A DNA stretch of 64,000 nucleotides, from NCBI GenBank assembly GCA_037349105.1, contig JAYJMM010000069.1, positions 868,001 through 932,000 on the forward strand. Direction: 5' to 3'. This stretch comes from Limnomonas spitsbergensis. Lineage: Eukaryota; Chlorophyta; Chlorophyceae; Chlamydomonadales. The translations under genes and the position numbers were made by a program. Of this stretch, positions 34,881 to 47,391 are shown piece after piece. The notes under the pieces were generated by a model. It had not been told where the DNA came from and ran no database searches. It saw only the letters and a program-made list of their open reading frames with translations. Numbering within the stretch: the first letter of the stretch is position 1; each line of letters opens with the position of its first letter.

Positions 34881-37045
34881 AGGCCGTGCGGCATTGTTTC
34901 AGGTTGTGCTAGTTGTGCGGCATTCCTCCCGGCTGTGAGACATCTTCACAAGCTGTGTGGCATTCCTTAAGGTTGTGCAGCTTTCCTCCCGGCTGTGCGG
35001 CATTTTCTCAGGCTGTGCGGCATTCCTTCAGGTTGTGCAGCATCCCTCCCGGCTGTGAGGCTTTTTCTCAGGCTGAGCGGTATTTCTTCAGGTTGTGCGA
35101 ATTCCTCCAGGCCGTGAGGCGTTTTCTCAGGCTGTGCAGCATTTCTTCAAGTTGTGCAGCAGTCCTCCCGGCTGTGAGGCATTTTATCAGGCTGTGAGGC
35201 ATACCTTCAGGTTGTGCGGCATTCCTTCTGGCTGTGAGGCGTTTTCTCTGGCTGTGAGGCATTCCTTCAAGTTGTGCGGCATTCCTCCCGGTTGTGCGGC
35301 ATTTTCTCAGGCTGTGAGGCATTCCTCCAGGTTGTGCGGCATTCCTCCCGGCTGTGCGACATTTTCTCAGGCTGTGCAGCATTTCTTCAGGTTGAGCGGC
35401 ATTCCTCCTGGCTGTGAAGCATTTTCTCTGGCTGTGAGGCATACCTTTAAGTTGTGCGGTTTTCCTCCCGGCTGTGACGCATTCCTTAGGCTGTGCGACA
35501 TTCCTTCAGGTTGTGCGGCATTCCACCCGGCTATCAGCAAGTTGCTAAAGCTGTGCAGCATTTCTTCAGGTTGTGCGGCGTTTCTCCCAGCTGTGCAGCA
35601 TTTTCTTAGGCTGTGAGGCATTCCTTCAGGTTGCGCGGCATTCCAACCTGCTGTGCGGCATTTTCTCAGGCTGTGAGGCATTCCTTCAAGTTATGCGCCA
35701 TTCCAACCTGCTGTGCGGCATTTTCTCAGGCTGTAAGACATTCCTTCAGGTTGTGCGGCCTTCCTCCCGGTTGTGCGGCATTTTCTCAGGCTGTGCGGCA
35801 TTCCTTCAGGTTCTGCGGCATTCCTCCCGGCTGTGCGACATTTTCCGAGGCTGTGCAACATGCCCTCAAGTTGTGCAACATTCCAACCTGTTGTGAGGCA
35901 TTTTTCTGGCTGTGAGGCATTCCTTCAAGTTGTGCAACATTCCTCCCGGCTGTCAGCAGGTTTCTCAGGCTGTAAGGCATCCCTTCACGTTGTGCGTCAT
36001 TCCTCCCGGCTGTGCGGCACTTCTCAGGCTGTGAGGCATTCCTTCAGGTTGTGCAACATTCCTCTCGGCTGTGCGGCATCTTCTCAGGCTGTGCAGCATT
36101 TCTTCAGGTTGTGCGGCATTCCTCCGGGCTGTGAGGCATTTTCTCTGGCTGTGAGGCATTCCTTCAAGTTGTGAGGCATGAGGCATGAGGCATGAGGCAT
36201 GAGGCATGAGGCATGAGGCATGAGGCATGAGGCATGAGGCATGAGGCATGAAGTATGAGGCATGAGGCATGAGGCATGAGGCATGAGGCATGAGGCATGA
36301 GGCATGAGGCATGAGGCATGAGGCATGAGGCATGAGGCATAAGGCATGAGGCATGAGGCATGAGGCATGAGGCTCGGAGGCATGAGGCTGTGAGGCATTG
36401 CTTAGGCGCTGCGGCATTCCGTCAGGTTGTGCGGCATTCCTCCCGGATGTCAGCAAGTTTCTCAGGCTGAGCAGCATTTCTTTAGGTTGTGCGGCATTTC
36501 TCACAGCCGTGCAGTATTTTCTCAGGCTGTGCGGCATTCCTTCCGGCTGTGAAGCATTTTCTCAGGCTGTAAGACATTCCTTCAGATTGTGCAACATTCC
36601 AACCAACTGTGAGGCATTTTCTCTGGCTGTGAGGCATTCCTTCAAGTTGTGCGGCATTCCTCCCGGCTGTCAGCAAGTTTCTCAGGCTGTAAGGCATTCC
36701 TTCAGGTTATGCGGCATTCCTCTCGGTTGTGCGGCATTTTCTCAGGCTGTGAGGCATTCCTCCTGGTTTGCGGCATTCCTCCCGGCTGTGCGACATTTTC
36801 TCAGGCTGTGCAGCATTTCTTCATGTTGTGCGGCATTCCTCCTGGCTGTGAGGCATTTTTTCTGGCTGTGAGGCATACCTTCAGGTTGTGCGGTATTCCT
36901 CCCGGCTGTGACGCATTCCTTAGGCTGTGTGGCATTCCTTCAGGTTGTGCGGCATTCCACCCAGCTGTCTGCAAGTTTCTCAGGCTGTGCAGCATTTCTT
37001 CAGGTTGTGCGGCGTTTCTCCCAGCTGTGCAGCATGTCGCACCAT
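34881..37045 (+). repeat. 20-bp satellite with 60-bp higher-order period
   Basis: Units of 20 bp alternate in three types: GGCTGTGAGGCATTTTCTCA, GGCTGTGCGGCATTCCTTCA and GGTTGTGCGGCATTCCTCCC. In triplet order they give a 60-bp period, which equals 20 codons and therefore keeps frames open on both strands (up to 190 codons). The array covers about 2.16 kb, or roughly 105 units. No domain or splice evidence supports coding. Confidence 0.95.
36172..36373 (+). repeat. Nested 7-bp array (GAGGCAT)n inside the 20-bp satellite
   Basis: About 28 head-to-tail GAGGCAT units, nearly perfect (one GAAGTAT variant near 36250), lie in the middle of the 20-bp array. GAGGCAT is the core of the surrounding 20-bp unit (GGCTGTGAGGCATT...), so the new array evidently arose from it. 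Confidence 0.95.
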
Positions 37046-40000
37046 GAAGCAGTAACCGTGCCCAAATGGTGGAAGCTGTCAGTACTGCCTTAAAGTGGCT
37101 AAAACTACTCACAACTATGGTTCAACACCTGTACACACGTGCAACTCGTACTACACTGCGGAGGTACAAGGGCTGTAAAGGAGTAACTAGGTACAACGCA
37201 CCATATAAGAGGGAAGGCTGGCCTACCCGGGCGCCCCTAGCTGTGGGTACCGCCCCTACTTAACTGCGAGAGGTTTGCTTCAGGTCCGTGTCGGACTTCT
37301 TCCCCACATAGTGGCGGACGCCTACGGGCGGACCCAGTGACTACACACTGGCCGCGGATGCTCAGCGCGTTAAGCTGTGGCTTGAACTTCTAGATGACAG
37401 ACACGGAGCTGGTCACTTGTAAAGCTTAACTGCTGGCCCTTCAGATAGCTGATATGTCGGGTCGCTGAGTCACTTACCGCGTGAAGCGGGGGATGTCGTA
37501 GCCGTAGACTGCGGGCGGTGTCCTAGGTCGGGCTGGGCATCTAGCTGAGGATTACTAGGTTGCTACAACTACTCCGCAATTAAATTGAATCCATGTATGC
37601 ATGTTGGTGGACGGCATGGACTGGGTAGTGGTCAAGGACCCAAGACCGCAGCTCAGATGTACATGCTCAGACGTACATGCACCAAATCATTATGGCTCTG
37701 CATGAGGTTGGGGAGCTGCAACCACCAAAAGGGTGCAACAAATATATTGGGGCGCCGTGAGGCAGGTGCAGTGCATGCCGGTGGGGCGTTCGGCATGGCA
37801 GTATTCACCGCCCCTGCGGTCCATGCATCTTCTATTTGCTTTGTTGGCATTGCGAGAGCTGCTGGCATGGAAGAATGCGCAAGGACCTTGGGAGCTGCTT
37901 TGAAGTAGACTGGACAGCGTGGGGCTCTGTTGACTGCAATCCAGGTCAGAGAACCTTGAGTGCATTCTTCTATCAGGCCATAAAGGTATGACAGATTTAA
38001 CAATCAGGTTGTTCAGCTGCTGTGCAGTCACACAGCAATATATTCAGGGCAAACACGACACGCACACTAGGTATCTCAGCACCCTACATTTCTGCCATAT
38101 CTCTCCATGGTTGCACGAAGTAGAAATGCTTGCTTGGTTCCTCCTGCTGCTGAAGCCGTTCGCCCAAGCCAGATGACGGGCAGACTCAGGCAAGGGGCTA
38201 TTCAGCAGTTCTTTGTAGCGAATAATATCAATATAATGTAAACTGTTTAAATGTTCGACATGAAGGCTTGGGGATGCTTTTGTGTCAATAACGGAGGGGG
38301 CCTGTTTAAAGTACGGGCTTACGCGACCCCCCCCGCTAAGCCATATCCACCAGCATGTACATAAATTGTGCCCAGCTCAGCAACGACCTTAATTAATATT
38401 ATTTGGCTTATGCCCGACGCCCCAGAGCTGGCGAGACCAAGTTAGGAACGCCCCGTCCCTGCAAACAGGAATCTTAGTTCTCGCACCACGCCTGGTCGAG
38501 ATGGAGAGGACCGCAGTGCGAGTTATGTGCATGCTGAACTTCAATGATACGATTCGAGGGTATTGGAGCGCGTACAATGTTGAAAACATGGTGGGTGCCC
38601 GTGGGACTAAACGGGATCAGTGCATGGGATCAGGTGATGGGATCATAGTGGGAAATTGCTGCAATACCGTCGTTTCCGAGCTTGCATGGGCATACAAACT
38701 TACTAGGTAGTGGTGCATAGTGACCACTTAGTGCAAGTGTGCTTAAAAACATGTTTATAAACATGTCTACCACTGGTCCCAGAAGGTGATCCCAGCCATG
38801 CATGTGGCCTCTTGCACCCTTCCCTATTTTTCTGCCAGCCAACCATCATACGCCCCTGATGTGTAATCCTTCTATATCTCTTTCTGCTGACTGCCTATTA
38901 GACGTGATTTCCCTGTGCCCCAGGTCAACACCTCTGGGTCTATGCCAGATTTGTTTAGTGCGCGCAATGCCACCTTCGGGGGATTCCGTGCGGCCACGTA
39001 GGGACCAATTGAAATGAGGCATGTCTGGCCTGTGGCCGAAGACTCATATAGGTATATAATGAAGCATGTTGCGCTTGGATGCCCTGGCTGCAGGCTTGCA
39101 CATCAATAGTATTACGTATGAACGTTAAGTGAAGGTGGTGAGATGAACACCGCCCGCAGGTGCACTGAACGTGGCACCGTCGCTGCAGTCTGCCCAGGGC
39201 GTGCGTGATCGTACCATTCCAACAAACACTCTATAGCCTGGACGGGGCCGCCGCAAGCGTAGGCCACAAGCACCTCCCCAGCCTGGCAGTCGGTGTGGCA
39301 TGTGCCTTCGCCTGTGCATCACAGCCTCTGCTGCTCATCATCATCAGCCCCATTGCCTCGACAAATCCACCTCCCGCCGCATCAACAAGGTCCTCACCAG
39401 ACATTTCTAATCAGCAACTAGACCTGGTGACTGGGATGCTAGTCAGATCTACTTATTTGGAAAACTGACAGCTCTTGACAGCTGGCATAGGTGCATCAGT
39501 GGACCACCACATCTCATACTGGTTTCACCTTTTACAAAAATTCGACGAAATAACCCTGTCATCCTTCGCCATCCTTTAAGTTACAGAGGCTATGGCGGCT
39601 GTTTTAAATGTGCAGTTTGTTAACTGAAAATCTAAATTTCCCTCTCCACCGTCCAGATGATTGACGCAACAACTACAGTTTCGTAGCACGACCTGCCTCT
39701 TGTTTCGCGGTAAACGACAATGCTGGTTGGCAAGGTCCAGGTAGGTATATCTCCCTGTTGCCGTCACCAGTGTTACTTCAGCGGGGTATCAGCTGCCTGT
39801 CAGCTACATGCCAGCATGCTGCTAGGGTGTTCAAGGTTCACCCTTAACTTTTAACTCCTGATCTTGGCTGTACAATGCAACGGCTAGCTATTTAGTATAC
39901 CTGGCGATTGTTTGTCACTGTTTCAAAGTTAATGCCACGATCCTCAGCCTTCTTCCATTGGGCCCAGCAGGCCAAACCGGGGGGGAACCAGGGATATGAA

Positions 40001-42780
40001 CCCAGCAAAAACTAAAGCTGCAGGGGGGGGGGGGGGGGGGGGCAGTGAGTGGTGTGTGTGAGAGGGGGTGAAGGCTTGTTATTTTGCTTGGCCTTAAGAA
40101 GTTGTGAGGCCGGCCGCCCAGCCCGAGGAAACCTGCGACGCGGACACAGAAACCAGCCCGGGTGCGCATGTGGCCCTCGTCGTCAGCTGAGAAAGGCGAG
40201 CGGGAACAGGAAAGGCACATGACCAACAAGCACATACACAGCTGCAAAGGGGTACAGCCTTACATTCCAGGTGGGGGCAGTGGTTTACGTGTGGGGATCT
40301 AGGGGGAAAAGAGAAAGTCCAACTGACTGTCAGGAGTGTACTGAAAGGTCATAGTCTGCTTCCTGCAGCCGACCATAACCTTTCAGAAACCGAGTGTGCG
40401 CTCCGCTTATGCGCCTCTGTAACCATGATGCTGATCTCACAACATGATATTTTGGGAAATTGCCTCAGCTCGGCCTGCTTCTGCCTGTCATCCCGGCGCT
40501 GCCTGTGGCAGACTGAACCTCACACCTCTAACAAAGGCTTCGTTTGGCCTGCCTGCTGTTTGTCTCTCGCCGAGGGGCTTAATGAGTCCAACCTGTTGAG
40601 CCCCCCCAGCCTGAGCCCTTATGAGTCTAGCATGCTGATCCCCCTCAGCCCGAGCCCTGAACGACCATCCTCGAGCCTACCTGTCTGTGACAAGCTGTGT
40701 TCCGCACGCTGTCCTTGTGTATTGAGTGTTTGCGCCGGTTTGTGGGCATATGTCCCATGCATCACATGTGATACCCTGCGGGACTGTAAAAAGTTCACCA
40801 TGCTTGCGGACTGCTGCTTGTGTGTGCAGGTGGAGGGGCCCTGTTAGTCCAGCATGCTGTTCCCTCCCAGGAGCCATTGCAATTGGTGGTCATCGGAGGC
40901 ATCGGGGTGAGGGGAACTGGACGATCCAGAGTAAAATATATACCCTGGGCCCAAAAATGCCAATTGGTTGATCACGGTCACAGGGTCACAATCTTCATGC
41001 AGGCTTATGGACTATGCAGCCCTAATGGTCCTGAATCAGAAAGGTTTGGAGGTAAGGGGTTAGGCCTACCCTAAACCTTAACAGGATACCGCAGCAGAAG
41101 GGGCCGTATTGAGCGAGGGGTCTGGCAGATGTGGGGGCCAGGATGTTGACTGGTCACTCGATACACCTTCATGGTGATGAACATGGTCAGCAGCATCCTA
41201 GTTTAGGGTTGAGATTTGCGAGCCATTGGTTTGTATGGTGAACACTGTCAGCAGTATCCTGTCATTTTAAGCATTCTTGTGCCCATCGGCATTATGTCAG
41301 GCATACCGGCACAAACTGGGAGGCAGGATGGGAGGAGTTGAAGTCTCATGTGTGTTATGGGTTGGCACACTCGCGGCTGGGCTGCATGATAGATCTACCA
41401 TGCTACCTACGGCTGCGATGCTACAGGGTTGTGTGCATGGCGATCTGGCTCCGCTTTGCCAGCACGAAAAGGAAGACAGATTGGTGCAGGGATGTCCCGC
41501 CTGGTCTCGGTTATAAGATGAACAACAGCATGTTATGTGCAGAAGGCCCAGGCTGCTCTGTTTCCTTAATTCTCACGTTGCATGTAGGGCAAAGATTTCT
41601 TCCTTGTCTGCCTTGCCCTGCTCGTCGGTGTACAAACTGGTGGAGAGTGAAGAGTGGGGCCTTGCCGCCCTTCACTTCACATGCTATATGCCGGTATATA
41701 TGCCTTGTCCGTTTCTTGTCCGCAGATCACACCGCTGAAGGGCCTGTTGGAGGAGTAATGCAAGACCGCAGACGCGCTTTTTGGAAATGCTTCTGCTGAT
41801 GACACATGTGAGTCAGTTATCGTTAGCCATGCTCATGTCCCCACACGTCATCTAACATCCAGCTGCAGTCCTTCTAGTGGCCCCAGGTGTGACCAAGTAT
41901 GTGACCCCAGGTGTGGCCAGGTATGCCCGAAGCTGGTCCAGATTGGTGGGCCATTGGGCAATGGCAGCCGCGAGGCGCCCGGGCAGAGATGGTTGGGCAG
42001 TACTGAGGACAGTTTAAATATAAAAATGGTGCGAGCAGTCCCTCGTCTGGGACTGCGTTGCGCCACTCACCCTATCGGGAATTTGGAGTGGCACCACCTT
42101 GATATATTCGAGTGTCAGCGCCTGTCTTAGATGCACTGGCACTCCGCTGCACATGTCCTAAAGACCAAAAACCTTCATGTCCTGAATACGTCAAAGAAGA
42201 GAGTGGCGCCGGGGGTAGTCATGGAGTAGAGGACGTGGGGGAGGGAGGTAGTGAAGGAGATGTTGGCTGCGATTCCCCGGCCTGGGGGGAAGGCTGTCTG
42301 TTGGGGTTCTATACACAAGGCCATTGTCGCACCATAAAACCGTGAACTCGCCAATCTGGTGAACTTAGACAGGATGCCTTAGAGAGGCATTCGTTAGTCA
42401 CAATTAGGGTGCTCGGAGTTCCAAAGTACAGCTGCTACAAAGGTAAAGCGCGCTGGAGAGTAAATACACACCGTATAGTTAGCAAGACAGCGGATGATCG
42501 GGCCTGCTTCTAATGGTGATTCTCAACTAGACTGCTCGTCTCGAGGGTACCGCCCCCGACTCTTCACCTCAACCGGGCCTCACTGCCCTTCCCCCGTACT
42601 GCTGCTGACACGCCAGACTTGGCTCGCTGACGCCCCTGGGATACTCGAATCCTGACCATCCATTGCGGGACACCCTCTCTCCAGACTGATTATTGTGCCA
42701 CGTTAGGGCTCCTGGGGGCTCGGCTACGGACCCCCCACCCATTCCTGGTCCTGCGGATAACTCTCCTGTTCGCTTGTTCC
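37046..42780. other. About 5.7 kb without a supportable gene
   Basis: Frames here are short and overlap on both strands. A TATA-like ATATAAGAG lies near 37203 in sequence that resembles a retrotransposon LTR, but no TG/CA ends with target duplication could be paired. At 40866-40907 a possible exon between CCCTCCCAG and GGTGAGG reads EPLQLVVIGGIG, reminiscent of the strand and loop before a P-loop, but no continuation was found. Another possible terminal exon near 41724 reads ITPLKGLLEE before TAA. A poly-G run (about 40023-40042) and the dispersed repeat at 40104-40220 are the only clear structures. Confidence 0.4.
40104..40220 (+). repeat. Dispersed repeat, member 2
   Basis: This is a diverged, same-strand relative of 8871-8986. 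They share GTGAGGCCGG, CAGCCCGGGTGCGCATG, CAGCTGAGAAA, GGCGAGC and AACAGGAAAGGCACA in the same order and spacing. A run of about 19 G residues lies just upstream (about 40023-40042). The shared block suggests a low-copy transposon fragment; the class cannot be told. Confidence 0.7.
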
Positions 42781-42789
42781 TGACAGGTC

Positions 42790-43547
42790 CTGCTCTTCCT
42801 GCCTTTTAAATATCCATCCTTTCAAGAACACACTGACTGCCTCAGTCGCCTCTTGCCACACTCCTTCCTTGGATGCCTCCCTAATACCGTTCAGCAGCGT
42901 CCGCCTATCATCCTAGGTATAAGGGAGCTTGCAGAGCGCCTTTGTGGCCCACTCATTGAGATGGTGCCTCCTGAACTCGCCCAAGGCTACCACCCTGTCC
43001 CTTGCGTGGGTCAAGCTCGGGTTGCACGCCTCCACCCACAACCTATTAATCCACTGCACTAGCCTGGCCCACCCCATTGTCTGGGCTTGGCCCTCATCAT
43101 GCCCTCCTAGATCGCTTGCACCTCTGCCTTCTGCGCCCCAATATTCTCTGGGGCCTGCAGCTTGTTCGTCAGGCAGGGGCGCCCAGCCTGGGTTATTGAA
43201 GTAGCCGTACTAGCTCCCTCCCTGGTTCTGGCTCTCTCTTTGATCCTACCTGGATCCTTGTCCTGTCCCAACGGAGCTGGCCGGGAATTGGGACATTGGC
43301 ATCTCAAAAACCGTGGAAGGCGGTGTTGCCCTAAGAGGCACACGACGTGGCTGCCTCTGCTTTCCATGGTGGGCTGCGTGCCTGAGCGGTAGCCACAGAT
43401 CCTCCTGATCCTTTCCAGTTCTCTGGCCTCTGTCCTACTCTGTCTGGGGTCTGGCTCGTCTTCCGATGTTTCCTCTCCTGCCCACAGGAGTCCTTTCGGC
43501 ACTCTGCTTGCCTGCGGTACCCTCACTGTTGTGGGCAATAATTGCAT
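42790..43547 (-). pseudogene. Decayed minus-strand coding fragment
   Basis: Reading leftward from 43547, a 146-codon frame ends at a TAG (about 43107-43109) after GAQKAEVQAI. A different frame then reads on coherently: MGWARLVQWINRLWVEACNP, later EFRRHHLNEWATKALC, then a TAG followed by DDRRTLLNGIREASKEGVWQ and ATEAVSVFLKGWIFKRQEE. The switch of frame and two stops point to a degraded coding sequence, possibly a retroelement gag-like part. I do not recognise the family. It abuts the left boundary of duplication copy B. Confidence 0.4.
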
Positions 43548-43889
43548 ATGTTTACATCTAAAGACATGGCATTTACTTTTAGCTCCTGTATGCCCCTCCT
43601 AGGGGGTTGGGGGTTACAATCGAGCATTCCCACCTTATGGACACTAACCTTCAGTTGTTTGCATTACTATACACACAACTTTTTATTTTCGCATTTGCTT
43701 GCCACCAATACACCCACCCGTGCAGCTAATATTACCCTCCTGCTGTCCTCCCTTTACCCCTGCTCCAACCTCCCTCATGCTGTCCTCCCTTTACCCCTGC
43801 TCACACCTCCCTCCTGCTGTCGTCTCTTTACCCCTACTCCCACCTCCCTCCTGTTCGACAGTGTAGCCGAAGTTTGACCATTTCGCCTA

Positions 43890-43974
43890 GGGGAGGGAGG
43901 GGGGGGGGGAGGGAGGGGGAGGGAGGAGGGAGAGAGAGAGAGAGGGGGGGGGGGAGGGGGAGGAGGGGGGGAGG
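43890..43974 (+). repeat. Poly-purine tract, copy B
   Basis: This is the counterpart of 325-413. Two G runs differ in length, as expected for slippage. Confidence 0.9.
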
Positions 43975-44453
43975 CAGTGCATTTTAGTACCCCATACACC
44001 AACGCCTGTGTTTACTTGAGGTCGAACTAGACCACCTTCAGTCATTGCCAGTCAGCAACTCCTGGGACATTAAGGACCAAACCTTAAGCAAACCTACGAC
44101 CAATGACACACACAACATTGCTTCTCCCAGCCCTGTTGGCCGCAAGTCGGGTGGTATTTGAAGCGCAGCTGAAGCACACTGTTTACAAAAAGTGATCAAC
44201 ACCCCACCCCAGTAAGCTTAAACCTCCAGCCTTCCGCATCTCTCCCCCACTACGACCCCACCGGACTGCAGCTGGCGACCTGAGTAATTTTCAATGTCCG
44301 CAACGACGACAGATACAATGCCGCTGTTGGGGGGTGCTTTGAGCCTCTTGCGCATGTCCAGCAGGTTCTGGAACATCTGTGGCCGACTGCCATGGCGGAG
44401 CAGGAAGAACCTGAAGGGAGGACGCCGCAGCAGAAGCAGAAGCGGCAGGTGGG

Positions 44454-45172
44454 GGTGTACGCAGGAAGAGCAGCAGCAGCAGCAGCATGTGGGGGTGTAC
44501 GCAGGAATAGCAGCAGCAGCAGCAGCAGCATGTGGGGGTGTAAGCAGGAACAGCAGCAGCAGGAGCAGGTGGGGGTGTAAGCAGGAGCAGCAGCAGCAGC
44601 TGCGGCATCAGCAGAAGGTGGGGTGTAAGCAGGAACAGCAGCAGCAGCAACAGGTGGGGGTGTAAGCAGGAACAGCAGCAGTAGCAGGTGGGGGTGTAAG
44701 CAGGAACAGCAGCAGCAGGTGGGGGTGTTAGCAGGAACAGTAGCAGCAGGAGCAGCAGCAGCGGCAACAGCAACATGTGGGGGTGTAAGTAGGAACAGCA
44801 GCAGCAACAGCAGGTTAGGGTGTAAGCAGGAGCAGCAGCAGCAGCAGGTGGGGATGTGCGCAGGAACAGCAGCAGCAGCAGCAGCAGGTGGGGGTGTAAG
44901 CAGGGACAGCAGCAGCAGCAGCATGTGGCGATGTAAGCAAGAACAACATCAGCAGCAGCAGCAGCAGCAGGTGGGGGTGTAAGCGGGAACAGCAGCAGCA
45001 GCTGCAGCAGCATGTGGGGGTGTAAGCAGGAACGGCAGCAGCAGCAGCATGTGGGGGTGTAAGCAGGAACGGCAGCAGCAGCAGCAGCATGTGGGGGTGT
45101 ACGCAGGAGCAGCAGCAGCAACAACAGCAGCAACAGCAGCAGGTGGGGGTGTAAGCATGAACAGCAGCAGCA
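44454..45172 (+). repeat. CAG-rich minisatellite, copy B
   Basis: This is the counterpart of 893-1612. Several units are closer to consensus than in copy A, for example CAACATCAGCAGCAGC where copy A has CAACATCATCATCAGC. Confidence 0.93.
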
Positions 45173-45317
45173 GGTCATCAACCTCCCAGTCTTGACATAA
45201 AAGACAAGCCTAACCTTACACCCTTCACAGCACAAAGCATGAGCCTAGGGTGCACCCAACATGGCTCGGCCCACACAGGGTGCAACCGCACATCTTGGTC
45301 TGCCAGCTAAACTTATA

Positions 45318-45759
45318 GCTAGCACCCCCATGCAGTGCAGCAGCTAACACCATCATGCAGTGCAGCAGCTAACACCCTCATGTATTGCAGCATCCAGCAC
45401 CCTCATGCAGTGCATCAGCTTGCACCTTCATGCAGTGCAGCAGCTAGCACCCTCATGCAGTGCAGTAGCTATCACCATCATGCAGTGCATCAGCTAGCAC
45501 CCTCATGCAGTGTATCAGCTAGCACCCTCATGCAGTGCAACAGCTAGCATCCTCATGCAGTGCATCACGTAACACCCTCATGCAGCACAACAGCCAGCAC
45601 CCTCATGCAGTGCAGCAGCTAGCACCCTCATGCAGTGCAGCAGCTAGCACCCCCATACAGTGCAGCAGCTAACACCCTCATGCAGTGCAGCAGCTAGCAC
45701 CCTCATGCAGTGCAGCACGTAACTCCCTCATGCAGTGCATCAGCTAGCACCCTCATGTA
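45318..45759 (+). repeat. 25-bp minisatellite, copy B
   Basis: This is the counterpart of 1757-2198, with the same unit number and almost no substitutions. Confidence 0.93.
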
Positions 45760-46361
45760 ATTTGCAAGCGTATCGTTGCTCGGGGTACGAAATCGACTTT
45801 CAGTCGGGGCACGCTTTCGGTTATTGCTGGGAGTCGCTCGCAAGGAAAGCAAATATTCCTCCATTAGATCATGTCGGCGGCATCAATAATTGAGAAGCTT
45901 CGATGTACAGGCATTTGCCCAGGGCGTCCTACATTGGTCGAAACCAGACTGTGCGCCCCGTATGCGTCGGTCACACTACATAAGTGTCATCCTGGCCTGG
46001 GCGCACATCCCGTCTCGAATGGTCATCTTTGGCATACAACAAGCTGTTACATCGTGGCACTCTTATCTCATATTCCGCTTTACATACTTGTCCACATCCC
46101 CTGTCACGAATCCCACTCCATGTGGGCATATGGGGCCCTGGACCCCGCTTGCTTAGGGCTCGTTCGGAAAACATGTCGTGATCCGTCCATTTGCGAATGT
46201 CTTTCAAACGTGGACAGGTTCGGTGCACTATGCGCCAGTCCAACATTCGCAGGCGTCAGTCAGTGTGCGAGGCCAGATAAGTCTGGCACTCAAACTCTAA
46301 TACCGTACGTGTAACAGATTTCTTTCAACCACATTAGAGATCGCCCAACGTCATACGCTAA

Positions 46362-46771
46362 GAGGTCGGTCAGACTGCGTTACGTTTGAGGTTGCGTCAC
46401 GAAAAAGTGCAAACGCGACGCCGGTCACACTACCCAAACGCCAAACGCAACGCGCCCAAACGCGAAACGCAAACGCAGGGGGGGGGGTGAGTTTTCGCGT
46501 TTGAGATTTTTCATGAATTCCAACTTAAGCTTGATCTTAAGCTGGACACGAACAATATATATGTTACAATACAAGGAAATATCAACCCCGAGTCGCTGGG
46601 AGACGGAATTCGCACAAAAATGTATCATGTCGTGCCACGACATCGTCTTGCCCTGCTGTCTTGCCCAAACGCAGTGTGACCAGATTAGCGTCAGATTCAC
46701 GCTAAATCCAAACACAACCCAAACGCAACTGCCAAACGCAACCTCAAACGTAACGCAGTCTGACCGACCCC
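46362..46771. mobile_element. MITE with TAA target duplications, copy B
   Basis: This is the counterpart of the 2801-3210 element at the same site in copy B, with identical ends and flanking TAA. The insertion therefore predates the segmental duplication. Small differences include one base in the poly-G run and a few substitutions near the right end. Confidence 0.8.
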
Positions 46772-47391
46772 TAAAGGACAGTCAGCCAAGGTTTTTCTGC
46801 GATTCGCGCAGCTTACTTTAAGATCGATGCCATATATATTCATATTTACTAAATAAGATACGTCGGGGGAGAAGAAATGCCAGAAGACCACGAAAATCGT
46901 GGTTTGAAAGACACGAGCGGGGAGACGAAATGTGTGGGACCTGGCATGTAGCAGTATCGGGGCTCCCAGGGGCGCGTTCACTTTCACTTTGGCTCGAATC
47001 CAGTCGTTGGGATCCGTCGTTGCCATAGTGTGGATCTATTTTGCCCTCTTTCTCGCCAGTTTCAGCTACTTGCAGAAATCCGTCAGCCATAGACGACTTC
47101 ACAGCCAACTTCTGTTATGAGCACAACACGATCGTCGATCGTGGCGCGCTTATCAATATTGCTGTAAACGCGAGAGAAATCGCTCAGGGATCTCGAGGAT
47201 ATAAGGACCTCAAACCATTCCGCATATATTAGGCGATTCCGTACCTGATTCCGTACCTGAGGATTCCTTGAGGGAACCAGAGAGGGAACTATCACTTCGA
47301 TTTACGCTGCAACTGAGACCGAGTTAGTGCAACATTCGTATGATTCAATGTTGACTGAAATCTTGCCGCGTACACAAGGCCTTGCTGGTTG

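Noticed and set aside
36164..36537. Minus-strand MPHASCL-type frames
   Set aside because: They come from the 7-bp and 20-bp satellites.
37070..37575. Possible solo LTR (TATA-like ATATAAGAG, about 500 bp)
   Set aside because: No TG…CA ends with matching 5-bp flanks could be set, and there is no second copy in the window.
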